From Bacteroidales bacterium (GTDB taxonomy: Bacteria; Bacteroidota; Bacteroidia; Bacteroidales; JAAUTT01): a DNA stretch of 6,932 nt. The stretch covers positions 1 to 6,932 of the forward strand of contig JAAUTT010000234.1 of assembly GCA_012031335.1 (NCBI GenBank), given 5' to 3'. The notes under the pieces are model-generated. The model was given only the letters and a program-made list of their open reading frames with translations. It was not told the origin of the DNA and did no database searches. The position numbers were made by a program, and so were the translations under genes. Below are positions 1 to 6,155 of this stretch, piece by piece; within the stretch, counting starts at the first letter, position 1; the number at the start of each line of letters is the position of its first letter.

Positions 1-240
1 TGGCAAAAGTATTACCAGATCCTTTTTCCTGGCTACTATAAGTGCCTGAGAAGCGGTTCCTTGTTCCCAGGCAGCCCGCTGCATGCATAACATTGCTGCT
101 ATGGCCTTTTCGACCATCGGGTTTTTTGATGCTTTATCTGTTTTTGTGTTTTCTTTTAATTCATTGGGTCTGTTAAAAATTCCGGTTGTCATTAAAGGAA
201 TTCCAAGGCTTATGGCTGTGATAAATTTTTTGCGTTCCAT
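1..240 (-). CDS. N-terminal part of probable secreted GH88/GH105-like glycoside hydrolase
   Basis: An open frame of 80 codons runs leftward from an ATG at 240 and off the window edge without a stop. The N-terminus MERKKFITAISLGIPLM has a basic start and a hydrophobic stretch, as in a Sec signal peptide. A polar linker (about residues 22-42) follows, then MLCMQRAAWEQGTASQAL (about residues 50-67). That stretch resembles the first helix of the (alpha/alpha)6-barrel of GH88/GH105 unsaturated glycuronyl/rhamnogalacturonyl hydrolases, which have a similar MQR-x-x-WEQG-x-x-x-QA segment. This match is from memory of the family; the catalytic aspartates would lie beyond the window. The gene starts 67 bp after the regulator stop, in the same direction, so it could be read through from the regulator or have its own promoter, which I could not identify. 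No Shine-Dalgarno sequence is visible. It could be another six-hairpin glycosidase-like family. Confidence 0.55.
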   Translation of the reverse strand, partial: MERKKFITAISLGIPLMTTGIFNRPNELKENTKTDKASKNPMVEKAIAAMLCMQRAAWEQGTASQALIVARKKDLVILLP

Positions 241-307
241 GGTTAAGCTTAGTTAGTAGTTATTGAATGTTGAAACGAATTTGAACAAAATTATTGATTT
301 TGCCAAA

Positions 308-1325
308 TCAGACCTTTTTTGTCGAATCCCGGACAACCAGATGGGTATTAAGCTTTATTTGTTTAACCGGAAGATCTGTTTCCGATTTGGATTGTTCTAA
401 GAGCAAAGAAGCAGCTTGTTGTCCCATTTCAAAGGCCGGATGTACAACCGAAGTGAGCGCCGGTTCTATAAAAGTGGCATGAAAATCGTCCGTAAAACCG
501 ATCACTGAGATATCTTCGGGAATTCGCAGATGCTGATTTTTTATTTCCTTAATTGCAGCAAACATTACCATGTCGTTTATGCCAAATACAGCATCTGGTC
601 TGTCCTTAAGGGCGAGCAGTCTTTTCACAGCATTGGTTGCCGATTCCATATCCATTTCGCACCTTTCGGAATAACCGGGAGCAAGGAATAATTTGCATTG
701 CTGTAATCCCTCCATATAGCCTTGTAGTCTTTCGCGACATATGTTGAGATGATCGGGGCCTGATATGTAGGAGATTTTCCGGCAGCCGACTGATAAAGTA
801 TCTTGTAATTTCACGGGCGGCATCTGTATTGTCGGCGATAACCGAAGAGAATTCATCGGTACGGCATACCCTGTCGATAAAAACAAGTGGTATTCCGGCT
901 TCCTGAAAAAGATCGTAATGACTGTAATCCGCAGTGGTACGAGAAACACAGGCGATAACTCCTTCAACCCGGAGGTGAACAAGGTTCTCGACACAGAGCT
1001 TTTCTTTTTCAAATAATTCGCTCGACGAGGTAACCACCACATAATATCCTTCTTTGCTGGCAATATCTTCAATTCCGCTTATTACAGATGAAAAGAAATG
1101 TGTAACAATATCGGGTATAATAACTCCGATGGTACGGGTTTGTCGTCGCAATAAACCCATCGCTAAAGGATTGGGGCTGTATTTCATGCTTTTTGCCAGT
1201 TCCTGGATTTTATGGGACAAAGCCGGACTGATATCAGGATGATTTTTTAATGCACGCGACACGGTCGACACCGAAACATTCAATGCTTGAGCCAGATCTT
1301 TTAACGATGTTTGCCTTTTTGCCAT
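308..1325 (-). CDS. LacI-family transcriptional regulator, interrupted by one frameshift near 788-794
   Basis: Probable sugar-responsive repressor or activator of the divergent fucose operon. The start is placed at ATG 1325 (MAKRQTSLKDLAQ) because the helix-turn-helix begins at once; upstream in-frame codons to 1517 look like read-through of intergenic DNA. Residues 5-25 form the LacI helix-turn-helix (NVSVSTVSRAL). The hinge helix is around YSPNPLAMGLL (49-59), and the periplasmic-binding-protein-like effector domain starts at RTIGVIIPD. Reading breaks after about residue 179 (RYFIS) and continues in another frame at VGCRKISYISGPDH. Conserved family segments then follow: GINDMVMFAAIKE, RIPEDISVIGFTDD, EPALTSVVHP, and the terminal LVVRDST. 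Restoring two bases (for example AGTGTC for AGTC) gives about 339 residues and the usual R-Y-F-I-S-V-G-C-R-K-I spacing; removing one base would also restore frame but shorten this segment. The effector being fucose or a fucose metabolite is inferred from context only. Confidence 0.92.
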
Positions 1326-1396
1326 TTTAACCGGATAAGGCCGAAAATTAGAGAAAAATTCACCATAAAGAATGTTTATCAGCATATTTTTTACAC

Positions 1397-1422
1397 CGCA
1401 AAGCTTTGCGAAATGCTTTGCG
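1397..1422. promoter_or_regulatory. Probable LacI-family operator: 26-bp inverted repeat with three half-sites
   Basis: Positions 1397-1422 form an inverted repeat with 11 of 13 base pairs matching and a central CG step at 1409-1410; the mismatches are 1405/1414 and 1408/1411. Inside it, 1397-1410 (CGCAAAGCTTTGCG) is a perfect 14-bp palindrome. The 8-base half-site GCTTTGCG occurs three times: on the minus strand at 1397-1404 and on the plus strand at 1403-1410 and 1415-1422. LacI-family dimers bind palindromes, usually with a central CG, so both registers are possible sites. It lies 72 bp from the regulator start and 83 bp from the aldo/keto reductase start, where one site could control both genes. 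Binding by the adjacent regulator is inferred. Confidence 0.72.
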
Positions 1423-1498
1423 ATAATTAAAGGTTTTTGTGCTATTGACAATTTGAGCCGAATTACTGAGTTTTGTCCAACTATAACTAATACCTTTT

Positions 1499-1502
1499 GG
1501 AG
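1499..1502 (+). promoter_or_regulatory. GGAG ribosome-binding-site-like motif before the first operon gene
   Basis: GGAG sits three bases before the ATG at 1506, closer than is ideal. It is the only purine-rich Shine-Dalgarno-like motif just upstream of an operon start, since the other genes follow AT-rich leaders with none. The same bases overlap an in-frame TTG at 1497 that could be an alternative start adding three residues. The ATG is preferred because the conserved aldo/keto reductase N-terminus follows it directly. Confidence 0.35.
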
Positions 1503-1505
1503 AGA

Positions 1506-2543
1506 ATGAACAGGCATTCCATCGGAAATACTGGTATAATGATACCTCCCGTGATTTTTGGCACCAGTGCTCTTGGTAATTTATTTACTGCTTTAAGTGA
1601 TGAGGTAAAACTCGAAATTGTTTCGGAGTGTTTCAGGCATATGCCTGGCACTGTGGTATTCGACAGTGCAGGGAAGTATGGCGCTGGCCTTGCACTGGAG
1701 ATGCTGGGAACATGCCTGAAGAAATTAAACATTGAACCGGAAAATGTAATTATTTCGAATAAACTCGGCTGGTACCGAACCGAGCTGCTTACTCCCGAAC
1801 CCACTTTTGAACCGGGTGTGTGGAGAAACCTTAAACACGATGCCCGGCTTAATATCAGTTATAGTGGGATAATGGAGTGTTTTGAGCAGGGAAACAATTT
1901 GCTTGGCAATGTTTACAGCCCACAGATGCTCTCTGTGCACGATCCCGACGAATATATCCATATGGGCAGTACGGAGTCGGAACGGAAAAAATTAGCCAAT
2001 GATATTATTGAAGCATATAAAGCCCTGGCAGAACTTAAAAAACAGGGTAAAGCCCAGGCTATTGGTATGGGCGCTAAGGACTGGAAGATAATCCGGCAGT
2101 TAGCTCCCTACATTGAACTTGACTGGGTAATGTTTGCCAATAGCATGACTATTATGCAGCAACCTCAGGAATTGATTACATTCATGCATGAATTGAAGCA
2201 GCGAGGAGTGGCCATTATCAATTCAGCAGTTTTTCATTCGGGGTTTCTTACCGGGAGTGATTATTTCGATTATAAATTAATTGATCCTGATAATAAAGTT
2301 GATCAGCAAAGATTGAGCTGGCGAAAACAGTTTTTTGCCCTGTGCGAAAAACATGCTGTTTCGCCTGCCACAGCATGCATAAATTATGCTATGAAAGCAC
2401 CTGGTGTTGTTGCAATATCTCTCAATACATCCAAGCCCGGGCATGTTAAAGCCAATGTGGAATCGGTAAATGCCAGGGTAGATCCTGCTTTTTACAAGGA
2501 CATGGTAAAGGCCGGGCTGTTAAATGCCGATTTGAACTACTAA
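1506..2543 (+). CDS. Aldo/keto reductase, probable L-fucose (D-threo-aldose) 1-dehydrogenase
   Basis: Predicted cytosolic NAD(P)-dependent enzyme that oxidises the anomeric carbon of L-fucose to L-fuconolactone, the first step of non-phosphorylating fucose breakdown. The intact 345-residue frame has the (beta/alpha)8 aldo/keto reductase layout. The catalytic tetrad is visible as D53 and Y58 (FDSAGKYGAG), K86 (IISNKLGW) and H145 (SVHDPDEY). NRHSIGNTG followed by IPPVIFGTSALGN forms the usual first strand and loop. A cofactor-binding C-terminal half is suggested by the AISLNTSKPGHVKANVE stretch near residues 303-319. The assignment to fucose rests on the family (EC 1.1.1.122-type enzymes) plus the adjacent FucP, mutarotase, lactonase and fucosidase genes; another six-carbon or deoxy-sugar is possible. 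This is the first gene of the plus-strand operon, ending 18 bp before fucP, and it is undamaged. Confidence 0.86.
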   Translation: MNRHSIGNTGIMIPPVIFGTSALGNLFTALSDEVKLEIVSECFRHMPGTVVFDSAGKYGAGLALEMLGTCLKKLNIEPENVIISNKLGWYRTELLTPEPTFEPGVWRNLKHDARLNISYSGIMECFEQGNNLLGNVYSPQMLSVHDPDEYIHMGSTESERKKLANDIIEAYKALAELKKQGKAQAIGMGAKDWKIIRQLAPYIELDWVMFANSMTIMQQPQELITFMHELKQRGVAIINSAVFHSGFLTGSDYFDYKLIDPDNKVDQQRLSWRKQFFALCEKHAVSPATACINYAMKAPGVVAISLNTSKPGHVKANVESVNARVDPAFYKDMVKAGLLNADLNY

Positions 2544-2561
2544 ACCCCTAATACTAATAAT

Positions 2562-3858
2562 ATGACCGAGCACAAACTAATTAACCGAAGTGTTTTGTTC
2601 CCATTCATTCTGGTAACCTCCCTTTTCTTTTTCTGGGGTATTCCTAATAACCTGAATGATATTCTTATCAAACAGTTCATGAAGGCCTTTGAGATTTCCC
2701 GTTTTGAAGCTGGGCTGCTTCAATCGGCTTTTTATCTTGGATATTTTCTTTTATCCATGCCTGCTGCCATGCTGATGCGTCGGTTCAGCTATAAAACGGG
2801 GCTGGTCATTGGGTTGTTGTTGTTCAGTTCAGGCACTTTTCTTTTTTACCCTGCGGCATTGAGCAAAAGCTTTGAGTTCTTTTTGGTTGCTCTTTTTATT
2901 ATTGCCAGCGGACTTGCTTTTCTCGAAACCGGAGCAAATCCATATATAACAGTCATGGGTGATCCTGAGTCTGCCGCGCGGCGATTAAACTTTTCGCAAG
3001 CTTTTAATCCAATCGGAGCAATTATCGGGGTAAGCATCGGCGCTGTTTTTATATTATCAGGAATCGAATTAAGCGATCAAGAGACCGAGGCGATGAAAGT
3101 CGCTGGAACCTACCCTGCATATCTCGAGCACGAAACAATGCGGGTTGTAGCTCCATATCTTGTTTTAAGCGCAATAACCTTTCTTTGGGCTATATTAATG
3201 ATCGCCACCAAATTCCGGCAGTGAAAGACGAAAGTCCCGGCTCTGTTACCACATCCAAAAGAGTCTTTACCCGATTATTTAAGCAGCCTCATTTTGTTAA
3301 GGGTGTTGTGGCCCAGTTCTTTTACATTGGTGCCCAGGTAGGAACATGGAGCTATTTCATTCAATATGTGCAGGATTATACTGGTCAACCCGAGAAAACA
3401 GCTAGTTATTTTCTTATCGGAACTTTAGTGGCTTTTGGTGTGGGCCGGTTCTCAGCCTCATATCTGATGAGATTTGTTAATCCAGGTTTGTTGATGGGAA
3501 TTTATTCCATAATCAATATTTTACTCGTTGCCATTAGTATTGCTTTTCCGGGATGGATCGGTTTGTGGGCAGTATTTCTTACAAGCTTTTTCATGTCGCT
3601 GATGTTTCCTACAATATTTGCCCTTAGCATCAAAGGGTTGGGTCAGGATACGAAAATAGGAGCCTCGCTGGTGGTTATGGCCATCATCGGAGGAGCCGTT
3701 TTACGCCATTAATGGGATATCTGGCCATCAGATCCATGGCGCTTGCAATGGTTGTTCCTTTATTTTGCTACGTTTATATCACCTATTTTGCTTTTTGGGG
3801 TTCCGGAACAAAAGGTCCGGTAACCGAAGAATCATCGTTTGTTGCTCCTTCTCATTAA
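2562..3858 (+). CDS. fucP: L-fucose:H+ symporter (MFS), interrupted by two frameshifts
   Basis: Inner-membrane proton-coupled L-fucose importer of the major facilitator superfamily, expected to have 12 helices. The sequence follows E. coli FucP closely: NNLNDILIKQF, GLLQSAFYLGYF, FLETGANPYITVMG, AQFFYIGAQVGTWSYFIQY and PTIFALSIKGLGQDTKIGAS. D33 and E122 fall where the essential E. coli D46 and E135 lie, with a constant offset of 13. The first break is at CC 3215-3216: frame 1 ends TKFRQ-stop, while adding one C gives TKFPAVKDE, matching the TKFPA of E. coli. The second is at TTTT 3699-3702: adding one T turns GGAVLRH-stop into GGAVFTPLMGYLAIRS, matching the TPVMG region. The repaired protein has 432 residues against 438 in E. 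coli. Because each repair is a one-base homopolymer change restoring conserved residues, this is annotated as a gene, not a pseudogene. Confidence 0.95.
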
Positions 3859-3867
3859 TACTTTTTT

Positions 3868-4243
3868 ATGGAATATCTTGAAAAAACATATTATAGTTCA
3901 TTCAAACGTTTTTGTAAAACACTTGAGCTTGAAAACGACCCGGAGCTTATAGAAGCGTATAAAAAAGTTCATTCAAAAGGTAATGCCTGGCCCGAAAATT
4001 ACTCAGGGAATGCGCGAAGTTGGCATACTCGATATGGAAATTTATATCCATGGTACCCGATTATTTATGATCATGGATACCACTCCTGAATTTGATCACG
4101 AAATTGCTATGGCCGAACTTGCAGTCAAACCACGGCAGACTGAATGGGAGGCTTTTGTATCCCGGTTTCAGAAAACCAGTTCTGAGGCTAAAGCCAGTGA
4201 AAAATGGCAGCCTATGGAGCGGATTTACAAGCTGAACGAATAA
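3868..4243 (+). CDS. L-rhamnose/L-fucose mutarotase-like protein (COG3254), interrupted by one frameshift
   Basis: Predicted cytosolic mutarotase interconverting alpha and beta anomers of the imported sugar, here presumably L-fucose, to supply the anomer used by the dehydrogenase. The first frame gives KRFCKTLELENDPELIEAYK and VHSKGNAWPE. The second continues with ITQGMREVGILDMEIYIHG, RLFMIMDTTPEFD, PRQTEWEAFVSRF and KWQPMERIYKL, all typical of Bacteroidota RhaM-like proteins. Y31 and H35 (AYKKVHS) match Y18 and H22 of E. coli RhaM. The break is at AAAA 3995-3998: removing one A joins WPE to ITQG and gives 124 residues. This is longer than E. coli RhaM (104), partly because of an N-terminal extension (MEYLEKTYYSSF) with no internal ATG. 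The gene starts 9 bp after fucP. Specificity for fucose rather than rhamnose is inferred from neighbours. Confidence 0.88.
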
Positions 4244-4260
4244 CCTTAATTATTTTGGTA

Positions 4261-5091
4261 ATGAAAATTGACAGTCATCAGCACTTCTGGAAATACAACC
4301 CATTGGAATTCGGATGGATTAATGAACAGATGCATGTTATCCGCCAGAATTTTTTGCCCAACGATCTTCAGGAAGTATTGAATCAGACAGGATATCAAGG
4401 GTCCGTAGCTGTGCAGGCAAGGCAAAATACAGAGGAAACAGCCTGGTTGCTGGAGCTATCTGCCAACCACAATTTTATCTGTGGTGTTGTTGGGTGGGTC
4501 GATCTTTGTTCTCCAAAATTAGTAATGCAACTGGATGAGTTTAGTAAGTATGAAAAGTTTGTTGGTGTGCGGCATGTTATTCACGACGAGCCTGATATCG
4601 ATTTTATGCTTCGTGCCGAATTTCTGAAAGGCATAAGCCTGATTGGCAAATACAATCTGACATACGATATTCTTGTATTCCCGAAACACTTGGCCAACAC
4701 CATACAGCTTGTCAAACTTTTTCCCGATCAGGTTTTTATTCTCGATCACATTGCCAAGCCCGATATTAAAAACCAGTTATTATCACCATGGAAGGAAGAT
4801 ATTCAAAAGCTGGCAACGTATCCCAATGTATTCTGCAAAGTATCGGGCATGGTTACAGAGGCAAATTGGAATTCCTGGAAACAAGAGGATTTTAATCCCT
4901 ATCTGGATGTTGTTTTTGAGAATTTTGGTTCCGACCGTGTAATGATTGGGTCGGATTGGCCGGTATGCACGGTTGCTGGTTCTTATGGCCACGTAATGAA
5001 TATTGTGGAGGATTATATTCAACCATTTAGTATTCAGGAAAAAGCCGCTGTAACTGGCGATAATGCGAAAAGATTATATCAGTTGAAATAG
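4261..5091 (+). CDS. Amidohydrolase-family L-fuconolactonase (probable)
   Basis: Predicted metal-dependent hydrolase that opens L-fuconolactone to L-fuconate, directly after the dehydrogenase step. The start is ATG 4261 because MKIDSHQHFW carries the family's first strand with the H6-x-H8 metal motif at the very N-terminus; an in-frame extension back to 4204 overlaps the mutarotase and is disfavoured. Amidohydrolase_2 (PF04909) features follow: GVVGWVDL (75-82), VGVRHVIHDEPD (101-112), ILDHIAKPDI with H163, FCKVSGMVTEANW (191-203), and MIGSDWPVC with D232 as the likely catalytic/metal residue. It ends in the usual DNAKRLYQL. At 276 residues it has normal family length and is unbroken. It lies 17 bp after the mutarotase. 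Related lactonases for rhamnono- or galactonolactone share these motifs, so the substrate comes from context. Confidence 0.88.
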   Translation: MKIDSHQHFWKYNPLEFGWINEQMHVIRQNFLPNDLQEVLNQTGYQGSVAVQARQNTEETAWLLELSANHNFICGVVGWVDLCSPKLVMQLDEFSKYEKFVGVRHVIHDEPDIDFMLRAEFLKGISLIGKYNLTYDILVFPKHLANTIQLVKLFPDQVFILDHIAKPDIKNQLLSPWKEDIQKLATYPNVFCKVSGMVTEANWNSWKQEDFNPYLDVVFENFGSDRVMIGSDWPVCTVAGSYGHVMNIVEDYIQPFSIQEKAAVTGDNAKRLYQLK

Positions 5092-5109
5092 AAAATCAAA
5101 ATTTTAAGT

Positions 5110-6133
5110 ATGCAGGCATATGCCATAAAAGATAAAGGAATTATCAGCCCGGTTGAAATTCCGGAGCCCGTTTCAGGCGATAACGATGTTTTAATCGAAG
5201 TGAAATATATTGGTTTGTGTGGAAGTGATATAAACGCTTTCCGGGGGTTAATGCCATTTGTTAACTTTCCCCGCATTCCGGGTCATGAAATCAGTGGCAT
5301 AATCCATTCAAAGGGGAAATCCGTAAGTGCTGCCCTGAATGTGGGCGACCGGGTAACCGTTTCTCCCTATACACAATGTGGTACATGTCCATCGTGCCGA
5401 CAGGGTAGATTTAACTGCTGCCAGTTTAATCAAACACTGGGAGTGCAGCGCGATGGTGCTTTAACCCGCTATATTGCAGTTCCGGCCGAGAAGGTATTTA
5501 CCTCGTCGTTGCTTTCCCTTGAAGAGTTAGTCCTTGTAGAACCCTTTAGTGTTGGATATCATGGGGCCAACCGTGGACAGGTTTGTGAAACTGATACCCT
5601 GTTATTACTTGGTTGCGGAACTATCGGGATGGGCGCTTTATGTGCTGCCGTGCGGAAAGGTGCCACTGTTATAGCGCTCGATATTGACGATAAAAAGCTT
5701 GAAATGGCTTCGAAATTTGGTGCCAGGTATGCAATAAACTCTACAAGGGAAAAATGCCCGGGAAGTGGTAATGAAACTTACCCATAACGAAGGGGTAAGT
5801 ATTGCCGTGGAAGCAGCAGGTTCACCCGTAACTTTCAATATGGCGCTCGATCTGGTGTCGTTTGGTAGTAGAGTTGTTACCATTGGTTATTCCAAAGAGG
5901 ATACCCCAGTGAAAACCCAGCTTATAGTCAGCAAAGAACTGAATATTTTTGGATCGCGAAACGCGTTAAGGGTATTCCCATCGGTAATACAAATGTTCGA
6001 ACTGAAAGAAAAACCTTATACGGATATGATTACCAGAATATTTAAGTTCGATGAAACTCTTGCAGCCTTTGAATACTGGAACACTAACCCCGGAACGGTT
6101 TCAAAAATATTAATAGATGTACAAAACGCCTAA
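5110..6133 (+). CDS. RspB/LgoD-like zinc-dependent alcohol dehydrogenase, interrupted by one frameshift
   Basis: Medium-chain NAD(P)-dependent zinc alcohol dehydrogenase, resembling E. coli RspB along its length. Catalytic zinc ligands appear as C37 (GLCGSD), H59-E60 (IPGHEISG) and probably E144 (LVEPFS). The structural zinc site is C90, C93, C96 and C104. The Rossmann motif LGCGTIGMG (167-175) is followed by D191 (IALDID), which suggests NAD rather than NADP. The break is in AAAAA 5750-5754: removing one A turns TREKCPG into TRENAREVVMKLTHNEG, restoring frame for the C-terminal part with GSRNALRVFP and FKFDETLAAFEYW. The repaired length is 340 residues, normal for the family. In this operon it may oxidise a downstream intermediate such as 2-keto-3-deoxy-L-fuconate, or act as a second sugar dehydrogenase; neither can be decided from sequence. 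The gene starts 18 bp after the lactonase. Confidence 0.87.
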
Positions 6134-6155
6134 ACAATTAATTAACAATTCTACT

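Larger units (their letters stand above)
1326..1505. promoter_or_regulatory. Divergent control region between regulator and fucose operon
   Basis: This 180-bp gap separates the divergent start codons of the LacI-family gene and the aldo/keto reductase, so it must hold promoters for both. It is AT-rich and carries the large inverted repeat described separately. A TTGACA occurs at 1445-1450, but no convincing -10 element lies at the matching distance. I also found no clean Bacteroidota pair (TTTG near -33 with TAnnTTTG near -7) on either strand. The promoters are therefore inferred from position rather than recognised. Confidence 0.7.

Noticed and set aside
244..251. TAAGCTTA palindrome upstream of the GH88/GH105-like start as a second operator
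   Set aside because: It is only 8 bp, is in AT-rich DNA and lacks the CG flanks of the main repeat, so it is compatible with chance.
1445..1450. TTGACA as a -35 promoter element for the operon
   Set aside because: No acceptable -10 hexamer lies 16-18 bp downstream, and Bacteroidota primary promoters use a different consensus; not called as a promoter.
1326..1517. Longer N-terminus of the LacI-family regulator starting at 1517
   Set aside because: The extra 64 codons cover the whole intergenic region, including the operator and the divergent start, and do not resemble the family; the ATG at 1325 sits directly before the helix-turn-helix.
3185..3712. Separate genes from each fragment of the transporter, mutarotase, regulator and zinc dehydrogenase
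   Set aside because: The fragments join end to end into single full-length family members with conserved residues on both sides of each break; the apparent second starts have no independent support.
3868..4243. Programmed ribosomal frameshifting in the mutarotase or other broken genes
   Set aside because: The breaks occur in different genes and directions, lack a slippery heptamer with a downstream structure that I could see, and affect families not known to use recoding.
4519..5022. Antisense open frames of 76-89 codons inside the lactonase gene
   Set aside because: They are shadows of an intact conserved coding gene, with no recognisable domain or start signal.
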